This document shows, in pieces, positions 20,358 to 28,347 of a stretch of 64,000 bases of DNA (positions are counted from its first letter, which is position 1; each line of letters begins with the position of its first letter). The stretch spans positions 1 to 64,000 of the forward strand of contig NZ_JACCBZ010000012.1 in NCBI RefSeq assembly GCF_013408825.1, in the 5' to 3' direction. The notes under the pieces are model-generated. The model was not told where the DNA came from. It saw only the letters and a program-made list of their open reading frames with translations, and searched no databases. Both the position numbers and the translations under genes were made by a program. This DNA comes from Mucilaginibacter tundrae (GTDB lineage: Bacteria > Bacteroidota > Bacteroidia > Sphingobacteriales > Sphingobacteriaceae).

Positions 20358-20375
20358 ATTACGGAAAACCGTAAT
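20358..20375. promoter_or_regulatory. Perfect inverted repeat upstream of the biosynthetic operon
   Basis: ATTACGG-aaaa-CCGTAAT lies about 150 nt upstream of the first operon gene. Two perfect 7-bp arms around an A4 spacer fit an operator for a dimeric regulator. No promoter with both Bacteroidota boxes at proper spacing was found nearby; CAAAGTAA at 20308-20315 gives only a one-mismatch -7 box on the minus strand. A similar ATTACG/CGTAAT pair occurs at 24262-24278. Confidence 0.3.
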
Positions 20376-20531
20376 AAAACTGGATATTCCGCTGAAGTTG
20401 ACCAGTGATTCATAGGTAAAAACTCAAAAAACTTGAAAATCAAATTGCATCAAATAGAATTTCTGCGTATATTTACCTTAGTCATTTGAAATCAAACTGT
20501 TGCAAAACATAGTCGAGTAATTCGGGAGTAG

Positions 20532-20660
20532 TATTTTTGCAGACAAATAAAATATTGAAAAGGAGGCCTATACGGGATAGGTTCATGTCCCGTCCATTCC
20601 GCAAAAACAATATTAAATTTGTTTATAACCGCTTAAATCAATGATTTAAGCGGTTTTTTT
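20532..20660 (+). ncRNA. Candidate small structured RNA
   Basis: No reading frame covers this stretch, yet it has the layout of a small RNA gene. A TATTTTTG box at 20532-20539 matches the Bacteroidota -7 consensus TAnnTTTG. A closing stem AATATTG (20551-20557) / CAATATT (20608-20614) encloses a hairpin ACGGGA (20572-20577) / TCCCGT (20588-20593). A strong intrinsic terminator follows. The expected transcript is about 115 nt. The segment GGTTCATGTCCCGT resembles a tRNA T-arm, but no matching acceptor or anticodon arm was found, so I do not call a tRNA. Confidence 0.4.
20627..20660 (+). terminator. Intrinsic terminator
   Basis: Two perfect 13-bp arms (AACCGCTTAAATC / GATTTAAGCGGTT) with a 3-nt loop are followed by seven T on the plus strand only. 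No plus-strand gene lies upstream, so it most likely ends the candidate small RNA. Confidence 0.85.
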
Positions 20661-20986
20661 ATGCCATAACTAATCCCGTTCATAACATCATTTATAATTC
20701 ATTCGCCGACCTATATATCTATAAAGAAGATAATGGGTTAACATGGATAAATAACGATAGGCGCTGCCGTACACCAATCGTATAATGGATATGCTGTACA
20801 AGTAATAAATAAGCAACGGCAAAAGCTGCAACAAGCGCTATTATTTTATCAATTCTTTTTCAAGAGATAAAATATCAGGACCATGGAAGTAGTGTGTTCT
20901 GAAAAAAACAGGCATATTTAAGGGTAGCGTTAACTGTTTACTGACAAAAATAATGTTATTGGTGGACATGTGATATTGGCAAAGCA

Positions 20987-22051
20987 TCATAACCCAGAAT
21001 CTATTAATTTTAACGGCACCCTGAGTGCCTGCAAACGATAATTGTCGGGATCAAATCTGCCGTCAACGCATGTTGGGATGCATGGCGCATAGCCATTTAT
21101 AGAGTAGGTGATCAATAGCTAATCCTTTGAATTGATGTATTCAGGATGGGCGTCCGGCCCATAAAAAAATGGGCGGTGCCCCTCTTTATCGTCAGGAATT
21201 GTATAAATCACTTTACGTTTTGTAAATGGACCGGTTATTTTATCACTGGTAGATGAATAGATCGCTTTGCCGTTGTCGCAAGCCAGGCTAAACTCGGTAC
21301 TTAGGTAAAGATACTTGCCTCTTATTTTGGTGAAAAAGGTACTGAAACCGGGAGCATCTGCTATAACTGCTATCTTTTTGATGTCGCTCTGCCAGTTTTT
21401 ACCATCCCAAAATGCCCACGGCGAGTTCGGGTCATTATCCGGGAAACGGGCTATATAGATTTTGGAATCTTTCAGTCCATAAGTATATACGTAACTCTTT
21501 TCCTTTATAAACCCTTGTCCAAAACCTATTCCATTAAAATCCTGCAAAGGGGTGTAGGTTACTACTTTCATAGCAGGCAAATATATTTTGGCCCAGGTTG
21601 GCGGCAGTGTTTTCATATCATATGCTCCGGTACCAGTTTTGTGGAGGTTTAAACAAAGCACAAAAACAGTATCCCCCTGTTGAAAACCATTTATTGGCCA
21701 AATAAAATTGTCGGGCTTGTCTTTAAAAAAACTTTGAGTGCCTTTACTGCCCGGCAATGTTTTGGTATTGTGCCAGTCCCAATTAGCGAACGGCTGGATA
21801 AGCACGCTATTGTTGGCCCCAAACAGGCAGGGTGTCGATTTGGTGAATGTGTTATAGTCGTCAATATAACTGTCGCCAAACAACCACATTACACGTCCAT
21901 CCGAAAGCGGGATGGAATAGCCCCCATCGGCTGCAATCATCCCTGTTTCGCGCTTAAAAAATTTAGTCAGCGTACTGTCCCGGTAAACTTCCTGTGCCAG
22001 AAGCGAGTGTACTACTGTAAATAGAAAAGAAAAGAGCCATAACTTTTTCAT
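20987..22051 (-). pseudogene. DUF5005/DUF4185-like secreted protein broken by an in-frame TAG
   Basis: The intact part (21119-22051, 310 aa) has a signal peptide (MKKLWLFSFLFTVVHSLLAQ) and MIAADGGYSIPLSDGRVMW followed by LFGDSY, typical of DUF5005/DUF4185 beta-propeller-like proteins related to glycosidases. It stops at ...EYINSKD with a TAG at 21119-21121. The same frame continues for 43 codons to a TGA at 20987-20989 and encodes LLITYSINGYAPC...CVDGRFDPDNYR...LRVPL, which reads like the missing conserved C terminus. A single change (GAG or CAG to TAG) explains this. Either the gene is a recent pseudogene or a shortened protein is made. Confidence 0.75.
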
Positions 22052-22149
22052 GTCAGTAATATATTAAAATGGCAGTTTTACAAAAAAATACCACAAAAAT
22101 TATTTACTAATCTAGTTATATAAACTTAAATGTCGTGTTAATAGTGATC

Positions 22150-22692
22150 CTAAGCCGAAGGGTTCATCCACTCTAATTGTTCCACCGCAAAGCCAATATT
22201 CATCGCTTTCAATAAAAATTGATTTTTAATATCTTCGGGGATCGTTGTTTCGCGAGATAAGATCCAGAGATAATCCAATCCTCCGCCCGAAACTAACGCA
22301 TATTTATAATGAGGATCGATTTCAAGCACATTATAAGCAGCATAAAATGGGCCCAGGTAGGATACCTTAAACATACCAACGCCGTTTTTACCGGCTACTT
22401 TTATCTTTCCGGTCATCTCTATCCATTCCTCTTTTATAGTGTTATAGCCTTTGGTTACCACTTTAAAAGTATCATCATTAATACGAGAGTAATCTTCTGT
22501 AAGGTTGGTAATGTTTTTTTCTATACGGCTTGGCAGGCGTGCTATCTCATACCACTTACCTAAATACCGGTTTATATCAAATGGCTGTACCGGTGCCGCA
22601 CCATCAGGAATATCTTTTGAAACTAATTTGTAAATAACAGCCGCTAGTCCGGCGCCGGCGGCCAGGGCGATTAACCATTTTTCCTTTTTCAT
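22150..22692 (-). CDS. Bacterial lipocalin (Blc-like)
   Basis: The 180-aa protein has the lipocalin signature RYLGKWYEIARLPSRIEK near residues 42-59, the second conserved block near VLEIDPHYKYALVSG, and a Blc-type C terminus (WILSRETTIPEDI). The N terminus carries one hydrophobic stretch (about residues 5-24) that could be a membrane anchor or uncleaved signal; there is no lipobox Cys. Family members bind fatty acids or lysophospholipids in the envelope and are often stress-induced. It appears monocistronic. Confidence 0.88.
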   Translation of the reverse strand: MKKEKWLIALAAGAGLAAVIYKLVSKDIPDGAAPVQPFDINRYLGKWYEIARLPSRIEKNITNLTEDYSRINDDTFKVVTKGYNTIKEEWIEMTGKIKVAGKNGVGMFKVSYLGPFYAAYNVLEIDPHYKYALVSGGGLDYLWILSRETTIPEDIKNQFLLKAMNIGFAVEQLEWMNPSA

Positions 22693-22939
22693 ATCAGAAT
22701 AATAATCCCGGGCGGACTTTTGTTTGGATTAAATGAAAATTGGAGGCTTGTTATTCCACTCAATATAACTTAAATACAAGAACATTAGCGCCAAATAAAT
22801 ATGTCGCTAAATTTGAAGAACAGTATTGTATCGGTAAGCAAGCATGCACCTACTTTAAATCCATCATCTGTAATTTTTATGATGGATGGATGTTCTATGG
22901 GATCAATAAAGGAAAGGAATTAAGTTCCCGAACTTTATA

Positions 22940-23314
22940 CTATACCTTAATAGGATCGCTGCGTCGTTCTTCAACTAACCTTTTCCGGTGCTTTTTACCC
23001 CAGTCGCCTAATGACTTAATAATAGGCAGTAATGTTTTATTGTATGAGGTTAATTCGTAGGTGATAGTTACCGGCACCGTATGAAACACCTTGCGTTCAA
23101 TCAAATCATTTAATTCCAATTCCCTTAACTCTTTCGACAGCATTTTTGGGGTGATATCGGTAAGTGAACGCTGGATCTCTTTGAAACGCAAAGGGCCATT
23201 CATCAAAGCAATGATCAATGGCAGCTTCCATTTACCGCTTAGTACATAAAGCGCGTCTTTTACAGAATTGATGCGGGCATTGCAGGTTTCGCCGGTGTGT
23301 ATTTCTTCATCCAT
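22940..23314 (-). CDS. HxlR-family winged-helix transcriptional regulator
   Basis: The 124-aa protein is a complete HxlR/MarR-like regulator. It has an N-terminal Cys (GETCNARI), the conserved LSGKWKLPLIIALMNGPLRF helix, the recognition region (RSLTDITPKMLSKELRELE) and the wing (HTVPVTITYELTSYN). It is divergent from azoR with 109 nt between start codons and palindromes in between, the usual layout of an autoregulated repressor controlling a reductase in response to quinones, electrophiles or other oxidants. The N-terminal Cys may be the sensor, as in YodB/QorR-type proteins. Confidence 0.92.
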   Translation of the reverse strand: MDEEIHTGETCNARINSVKDALYVLSGKWKLPLIIALMNGPLRFKEIQRSLTDITPKMLSKELRELELNDLIERKVFHTVPVTITYELTSYNKTLLPIIKSLGDWGKKHRKRLVEERRSDPIKV

Positions 23315-23332
23315 CTTTTTGAGTATCTGTCA

Positions 23333-23366
23333 CTATACAAAAGGATAGCGGTATCCTTTTGTATAG
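23333..23366. promoter_or_regulatory. Palindromic operator between hxlR-type regulator and azoR
   Basis: CTATACAAAAGGATA and its exact reverse complement TATCCTTTTGTATAG are separated by GCGG. Such a long perfect palindrome midway between divergent genes is the likely binding site of the adjacent HxlR regulator. It begins 18 nt upstream of the regulator start codon, so it would also block its own transcription. Confidence 0.75.
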
Positions 23367-23368
23367 TA

Positions 23369-23383
23369 GTATATTTTATATAC
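23369..23383. promoter_or_regulatory. Second small palindrome upstream of azoR
   Basis: GTATAT-ttt-ATATAC lies 2 nt after the long palindrome and just before the azoR -7 box. It may be a second half-affinity regulator site or part of the promoter. The AT-rich composition makes a chance occurrence possible. Confidence 0.35.
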
Positions 23384-23393
23384 CAAAGGTACA

Positions 23394-23401
23394 TAGTTTT
23401 G
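23394..23401 (+). promoter_or_regulatory. Putative azoR -7 promoter box
   Basis: TAGTTTTG matches the Bacteroidota -7 consensus TAnnTTTG and lies 22 nt before the azoR ATG. No clear TTTG -33 box is present at standard spacing; that zone is occupied by the palindromes. Confidence 0.4.
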
Positions 23402-23423
23402 AGCCGATATAAAAAATATACAA

Positions 23424-24020
23424 ATGAAAATATTACACATTATTTCGAGCCCAAAAGGCGAAGCTTCCTTCAGTATAAAATTAGGAAATGCTATTGTTGA
23501 AAAACTACAAACTAAATACGCCGGTAGTACCGTGACGGTTCATGATTTAACCAACACTCCATTTCCGCATTTGGAAGAAGTACACTTAAATGCTTTTTAC
23601 ACCCCTGCCGAAACTCATACGCCGGAATTAACCGAAGCCATCAAACATTCTGATGCTGCTATTGCTGAACTAAAAGATGCAGATGTAATTGTGATCGGTG
23701 TGCCGTTTTACAACTTCAGCATACACTCTACCTTAAAAGCATGGATAGATCACATTTCACGTGCAGGCGTAACTTTCGCTTATACTGAAAATGGACCACA
23801 AGGCCTAATCAAAGACAAAAAGGTGTACCTGGCTTTAGCATCGGGAGGTGTATACTCGGCCGGGCCATACGCTCCATATGATTTTGCTGTTCCGTACTTA
23901 AAAGCATTTTTAGGTTTTATAGGGATGACAAACTTAACAACCTACAGAGTTGAAGGTTTAGCTGTGCCTGACTTGAAAGACACAGCTTTAGAAAAAGCCG
24001 TTGCAAGCATCGAAGTTTAG
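23424..24020 (+). CDS. azoR: FMN-dependent NADH-azoreductase
   Basis: The 198-aa flavodoxin-fold protein has the AzoR family layout. The FMN phosphate loop is SSPKGEASFSIKLGN near residues 9-23. VIGVPFYNFSIHSTLKAWID near 92-111 and ALASGGVY near 138 line the flavin site. The enzyme reduces azo and quinone substrates by two-electron steps with NADH and protects against thiol stress. It is divergent from an HxlR regulator and ends in a strong terminator, so it is a single-gene unit probably repressed by that neighbour. Confidence 0.93.
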   Translation: MKILHIISSPKGEASFSIKLGNAIVEKLQTKYAGSTVTVHDLTNTPFPHLEEVHLNAFYTPAETHTPELTEAIKHSDAAIAELKDADVIVIGVPFYNFSIHSTLKAWIDHISRAGVTFAYTENGPQGLIKDKKVYLALASGGVYSAGPYAPYDFAVPYLKAFLGFIGMTNLTTYRVEGLAVPDLKDTALEKAVASIEV

Positions 24021-24030
24021 TTATCATAGC

Positions 24031-24069
24031 AATAAAGTCAGTTAATATTCACTGACTTTATTTAGTTTT
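24031..24069 (+). terminator. Intrinsic terminator of azoR
   Basis: Perfect 12-bp arms AATAAAGTCAGT / ACTGACTTTATT with an 8-nt loop, followed by TAGTTTTT. It lies 10 nt after the azoR stop codon. Confidence 0.8.
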
Positions 24070-24309
24070 TATTCAAATACCGAGATTATGGTGTTTCGGT
24101 TTAACGGCAATCTTCATTAACAGTTGCGCGTCCGCTCAGTTTATTCAGCCTATTCAGGGTACAATATCACGTTTATAAAATTTATATTTTGTTCAGTTAT
24201 TTATTGGGTTTAAAAAGAATTTGATATAAATTAGAAGCGAAATATAACTAAAGCGTTATTAATTACGTTTAGCGTAATAATAGATAAATTAACCTTCATC
24301 ACAATTAAC

Positions 24310-24699
24310 ATGAGCACAAACAATTTAAATGAAGATCCGGAAGGAACTATCCCTGTTAATGATGCTGTACAATTAACAGCAAACTGGCGCACTTATCTTG
24401 CCACATCGGGGCAGGCTTTTGTAACGCAATCTTTTTTAATCCCAATCATTGATTTTAAAAACATCCTGGAACATAACGCTAATGCGCAAAGTGTCCGAGC
24501 ATATATAGGGCTTTCAGATCCAACAGACCCATTAAGCGCCCAACTATTGTTGGTACCTGTTAGCGAGGGGCAGGATGTGGTTTATTTGCCAAAAGGCCAT
24601 GGAGATAGCGAATCAGCCACTCTGAAAAGTAATGTTTATGATTTAACAACAGCTTGCCCGCCGATATGCCCTATGCTGGGTAGCCCACTGTCTGAATAA
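24310..24699 (+). CDS. Hypothetical small protein ahead of a two-component system
   Basis: I do not recognise this 129-aa protein. It is acidic at the N terminus, has no signal peptide or membrane segment, and ends in a distinctive TTACPPICPMLGSPLSE with two Cys spaced C-x3-C, which might bind metal or form a disulfide. It has balanced coding composition and starts at an ATG with an ATTACG/CGTAAT inverted pair (24262-24278) about 32 nt upstream. A 21-bp hairpin separates it from the membrane protein and kinase genes, so it may be part of the same signalling locus. Confidence 0.7.
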   Translation: MSTNNLNEDPEGTIPVNDAVQLTANWRTYLATSGQAFVTQSFLIPIIDFKNILEHNANAQSVRAYIGLSDPTDPLSAQLLLVPVSEGQDVVYLPKGHGDSESATLKSNVYDLTTACPPICPMLGSPLSE

Positions 24700-24716
24700 T
24701 AATTATTGGGAATTAC

Positions 24717-24762
24717 TATGTTTATTCTGCTTAAATAACAATATTTAGGCAGAATAAACATA
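24717..24762 (+). promoter_or_regulatory. Long hairpin ending 2 nt before a start codon
   Basis: Two 21-nt arms (24717-24737 and 24742-24762) pair fully with one G-T wobble around a 4-nt ACAA loop. The ATG of the membrane protein follows at 24765. No T-run follows, so it is not a standard intrinsic terminator. It would place the ribosome landing zone of the downstream gene inside a stem, suggesting translational control or an mRNA processing or stability element. The inner arms are AT-rich, but the length makes chance unlikely. Confidence 0.7.
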
Positions 24763-24764
24763 AT

Positions 24765-25403
24765 ATGGACTACCTGTATATCTATATCTCTTACATTATA
24801 CCGTTATGTGTTATAATCCCTTTAATTATTGCTCTTGTCAGATATAGGCTTTTAACATTTTCATTTAAAATATTATTTTGGTTCCTGATTTTTTCAGGCA
24901 TAGCAAATGCAATAAACACAACCCTAAGCTCGCATCATATAACAACAACAACACTATTTCATATTTATACCATATTTGAGTTTGCGTTTATAACCTGGTT
25001 TTTCAATATTGTTTTTGATAAAAGATGGCATTATATAATGATTGGCCTGGTGGTAATATTTACTATACTTTGTGTTATAAATTTCTTCTTTGTACAAAAT
25101 GGCGTTGAGTTTGACACTTACACGGGTACGCTTGAAGCTGTGATTATTATTGGATATGCTATTTTATATCTTATAAAAGAAAACGATAACGAACAAAATA
25201 TAACCTGGGAACAAAGTGGCTTAAATTGGATAGTTATTTCATTTTTAATTTATTATGGCTGCGGATTATTCATGTTCATATCATCCAACTACCTTTTACA
25301 TGCCACACGGTCGGTTAACATTATAGTTTGGTCAGTTTTTGATACCATTACATTGGTTGAATATCTTTTATTCGCGACAGGATTTTACAAATGCAAAACG
25401 TAG
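24765..25403 (+). CDS. Polytopic membrane protein coupled to a histidine kinase
   Basis: The 212-aa protein is very hydrophobic, with about six predicted helices spread from residue 5 to the C terminus and short polar loops. I see no enzymatic motif. Its last codons overlap the start of the kinase gene by 13 nt, so the two are translationally coupled. The kinase itself has only one short membrane segment, so this protein may be the sensory or accessory membrane module of the system. Confidence 0.85.
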   Translation: MDYLYIYISYIIPLCVIIPLIIALVRYRLLTFSFKILFWFLIFSGIANAINTTLSSHHITTTTLFHIYTIFEFAFITWFFNIVFDKRWHYIMIGLVVIFTILCVINFFFVQNGVEFDTYTGTLEAVIIIGYAILYLIKENDNEQNITWEQSGLNWIVISFLIYYGCGLFMFISSNYLLHATRSVNIIVWSVFDTITLVEYLLFATGFYKCKT

Positions 25404-26182
25404 ATAACATATACATATTAGTAATACTAGGCATGGTGGGCTCATTTTTAATGGTGGGCTCATTCATATTGCTATATGTTAGAAACCAGAACAAAATTTT
25501 AAAGCAACGCCAACAATTGCAGTTTAAAGAAATTGAACATCAGAAGGAATTGCTGCAGGCTATTATCGAGTCGCAGGAGACAGAGCGCAAGCGTATAGGC
25601 CAGGATTTGCATGATGATGTTGGCACGGCGCTATCAAGCCTTAGGCTAACCATTGAAATGTTTAAACCCGCAAGCGAAGAGGACAACAACAACAAGCACG
25701 TAAACCTAAGTAAGGAAATTATTGACAAAGTGATACGCGACGTACGTTATATATCGCACAATTTATCGCCCCCGGCATTGAGCTATTATGGTTTGGCTGC
25801 CGCTATAGAAGAAAAAGCGTCGTTCATCAATAATTCGGGGCAGTTAACCATAACTTTAGTTAATGATGCCGAAGAAGCTCTAAAAGATATATCATTACCG
25901 GCTGCAGTTGCCTTATACCGGGTTTTAGAGGAATTAATTAATAATACCATTAAACACGCCGGGGCTACACAATCCGTTATAAAAATAACCGCGGCCGACA
26001 ATATCATATCCATTACTTATAGCGACAACGGAAAGGGAATGGATGCATCATCAATAATTGTTGGCATGGGCATGCAAAACATTGAGAGTAGGTTAACAGT
26101 AATAAATGCGGGCTACATAATTGAAAGCTCGGCCGGGCAAGGCTTCAGGGCAAATATCAATTACGCGATACCGGCTAACTAA
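25391..26182 (+). CDS. Sensor histidine kinase, HisKA_3 (NarX/LytS-like) type
   Basis: The 263-aa protein has one N-terminal transmembrane helix (about residues 8-28), a coiled-coil linker, and a HisKA_3 dimerisation domain with the phospho-acceptor His in ETERKRIGQDLHDDVG near residue 74. The HATPase_c domain has an N box (EELINNTIKHAGA) and G boxes (SDNGKGMD, VGMGMQNIESRL). No periplasmic sensor domain exists. It overlaps the upstream membrane gene and lies 2 nt before its response regulator, a clear operon. Confidence 0.92.
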   Translation: MQNVDNIYILVILGMVGSFLMVGSFILLYVRNQNKILKQRQQLQFKEIEHQKELLQAIIESQETERKRIGQDLHDDVGTALSSLRLTIEMFKPASEEDNNNKHVNLSKEIIDKVIRDVRYISHNLSPPALSYYGLAAAIEEKASFINNSGQLTITLVNDAEEALKDISLPAAVALYRVLEELINNTIKHAGATQSVIKITAADNIISITYSDNGKGMDASSIIVGMGMQNIESRLTVINAGYIIESSAGQGFRANINYAIPAN

Positions 26183-26184
26183 AT

Positions 26185-26856
26185 ATGAACGAAATAAAAA
26201 TTGCTATTGTTGATGATCAAAACCTGTTTAGGCAAAGCCTTGGTTTGCTGATTGATTCGGTGGAGCAATTTAAACTGGTTTCTGAATCGGAGGATGGGAA
26301 TTCATTTTTAGAAAAGCTAAACACCAAGGAAACTGAATTGCCCGATATAGCCATTATAGATATGGATATGCCCGGCATGAACGGCATTGAGCTGAACACC
26401 ATTTTACACCAGCAATACACCCATATTAAAGTAATAGTGCTTTCGGTACACGTACAGCCATTACTTATTACCCAAATGATAAATGCCGGAGCTGCTGCTT
26501 ACCTGGCGAAAAACTGCGATAAAAGTGAATTAATAAGTGCTATTGAAACGGTATATAAAACCGGCTTTTATTTTAACCCAGGTGTATTAGAAGCGCTTAG
26601 GGAAAGTGCTAATTACCGGGCGAAAACACAAAAAGATATCAGCAATATACCGGTTAAATTAACCGCACGCGAAAAACAGGTGTTAGAGTTAATTTGTAAA
26701 GAATACAGTAACGCTGAAATTGGCGAGCACCTTTTCTTAAGCACGCGCACCGTTGAAGGGCACAGAATTAACCTGATAAATAAAGCCGGCTGCCGAAATA
26801 CAGCAGGACTGGTGTTATTCGCTATAAAATATTCGCTGTTTCAATTGCCGGTTTAA
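26185..26856 (+). CDS. Response regulator, NarL/FixJ family
   Basis: The 223-aa protein has a receiver domain (acidic pair in AIVDDQNLFRQ, phospho-acceptor Asp in AIIDMDMPGMNG near residue 57, the Ser in VIVLSVH, Lys in AKNCDKSE). It also has a LuxR-type helix-turn-helix at the C terminus (LTAREKQVLELICKEYSNAE... RTVEGHRINLINKAGC). It is the cognate partner of the adjacent HisKA_3 kinase. The target genes are not evident from the sequence. Confidence 0.94.
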   Translation: MNEIKIAIVDDQNLFRQSLGLLIDSVEQFKLVSESEDGNSFLEKLNTKETELPDIAIIDMDMPGMNGIELNTILHQQYTHIKVIVLSVHVQPLLITQMINAGAAAYLAKNCDKSELISAIETVYKTGFYFNPGVLEALRESANYRAKTQKDISNIPVKLTAREKQVLELICKEYSNAEIGEHLFLSTRTVEGHRINLINKAGCRNTAGLVLFAIKYSLFQLPV

Positions 26857-27108
26857 GCCTTTTTAGGCATACGTATTTGTACCTGAATTTCAAATAGCGT
26901 ATAACTACCTGGTTCCCGTTTAAAGCTTGTATTAATTACCGACACTTTAACTATTGGATAAACTTTTTATAGCGCGTTGTCAATATATTTCATTGTGAGA
27001 AAGAAAAATCTTTCTTAATATTATATGCTTTTTTAACCTTTTACGACATTATAAAACACAGGTTTAATATTTACGTAAAAAGTACTTAATTTACCTAAAC
27101 TATAAAAT

Positions 27109-27381
27109 ATGTATGTTGTAATGGATAAGATATTTATCAGTAACCAAATAAAACTGGAAATATTAAGGATATGTGGTCAACCTACACATAAAGCCTATAA
27201 TTTGCCGGGTAATTTGACCCTTGATCTTTTTAGCTACGATCAAAACGAGGAATATTGCCGCCTATTAGAACAAAAACTACAGGAAATAGCCTCCCAATAT
27301 GAAACTGGGAAAATCATACTCCCGGGTGATGTATCTAAACACCACACCGTAAGCGATTGCATTAAAATGGTTTTCGCATAG
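27109..27381 (+). CDS. Small hypothetical protein
   Basis: A 90-aa frame whose start may be the ATG at 27109 or, more plausibly, the ATG at 27121 (MDKIFISNQIKLEIL). It has no signal peptide or membrane helix. The sequence looks protein-like (Cys-containing amphipathic helix, GKIILPGDVSKHH), but I recognise no family. It stands alone, convergent with pnuC. Moderate coding confidence only. Confidence 0.5.
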   Translation: MYVVMDKIFISNQIKLEILRICGQPTHKAYNLPGNLTLDLFSYDQNEEYCRLLEQKLQEIASQYETGKIILPGDVSKHHTVSDCIKMVFA

Positions 27382-27470
27382 CTCATAAACCAAGCGTCTA
27401 TTCATGAATTAATAAAACCATTGGTCTGATTAATAACGGAGGATTAAATAGCGATTTTAATTTTGGTTGC

Positions 27471-28100
27471 TTATACTGAAATTGGTTGTTTTTTATAGTC
27501 CTTTCGCCAATCAAGATATCCTAACAGGGCTATGGGTACATATATAGCGTACATAAAGGCTGTAGCATCAAGGCCTTTAAAAATGTAAACACCCACATAA
27601 ATAATATCCACAAAGATCCAGATCAACCAATTCTCTAAAATTTTCCTGGTTAAAAAAACCTGCGCTACCAGGCTGCAAGCCGTACAAAAACTATCCAGGT
27701 ATGGATATGATGCAGGTTGGTAGTGAAGTATGGGAGCTAAATTTATCAGCATAAAACCCAGGGAAGGTGTCGCTATCGCGATAATTAATACGGAAATTAC
27801 CGTTTGCCTGCCTGTGATAAGCTTTACCGGTATTTTTATTTCGGTAGCCGTATTCCTGCTCCAAAAGTACCAGCCGTAAATATTAGTAATCAGGAAATAG
27901 ATCTGAAGGCCCATATCGGCATACAGGCGCGATTGCATAAAGATAAAAATATAGATACCTACACTTATGATGGCTATTGGCCAATTCCAAATATTATTCA
28001 GGGCGGCTAAAACAACGCATAAAAGACCAGTGATTACGCCAACAATTTCTAATAAGCTTTGGTTTGCCCACCATTGTTGTAAGGCATGTATAATTTGCAT
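27471..28100 (-). CDS. pnuC: Nicotinamide riboside transporter PnuC
   Basis: The 209-aa polytopic protein shows the PnuC pattern: about seven helices, NIWNWPIAIISVGIYIFIF near residues 36-54, and the substrate-side motifs ITNIYGWYFWS near 72-82 and NWLIWIFVDIIYVGVYIFKG near 157-176. PnuC facilitates uptake of nicotinamide riboside, which is then phosphorylated for NAD synthesis. Related PnuT proteins import thiamine; no TPP riboswitch was seen in the 5' region, so the nicotinamide riboside call is preferred. Confidence 0.88.
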   Translation of the reverse strand: MQIIHALQQWWANQSLLEIVGVITGLLCVVLAALNNIWNWPIAIISVGIYIFIFMQSRLYADMGLQIYFLITNIYGWYFWSRNTATEIKIPVKLITGRQTVISVLIIAIATPSLGFMLINLAPILHYQPASYPYLDSFCTACSLVAQVFLTRKILENWLIWIFVDIIYVGVYIFKGLDATAFMYAIYVPIALLGYLDWRKDYKKQPISV

Positions 28101-28347
28101 GGCTAAAGGTAATAATTAGGCGATAGACATAATGTAACAAGCGTCGAATAAAAACTGCGGCATCCTTAAAAAAATACACTTGTATGAAATTTAATACATC
28201 ACCTGTATGGAAAAACAGAATTGATATTTTTTTCGGACAGAAATATGCTTAATAAAACATGTTGTTAATGTAATGAATATGTTATAATTAAGGCTAATAA
28301 TCTGTGATTCATACTCCATAAAGTTGTTAAACTTTAATTTGTTAATT

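Noticed and set aside
20524..20603. Possible tRNA gene suggested by GGTTCATGTCCCGT
   Set aside because: Only a T-arm-like segment is present. No matching 5' acceptor strand, D-arm or anticodon arm could be folded.
22740..23060. 106-aa plus-strand open frame
   Set aside because: It overlaps the HxlR gene on the opposite strand, and the sequence has no protein-like features. Shadow frame.
28101..28300. TPP riboswitch ahead of pnuC
   Set aside because: I looked for the conserved CTGAGA and ACCTGATCTGG-type segments on the minus strand and did not find them.
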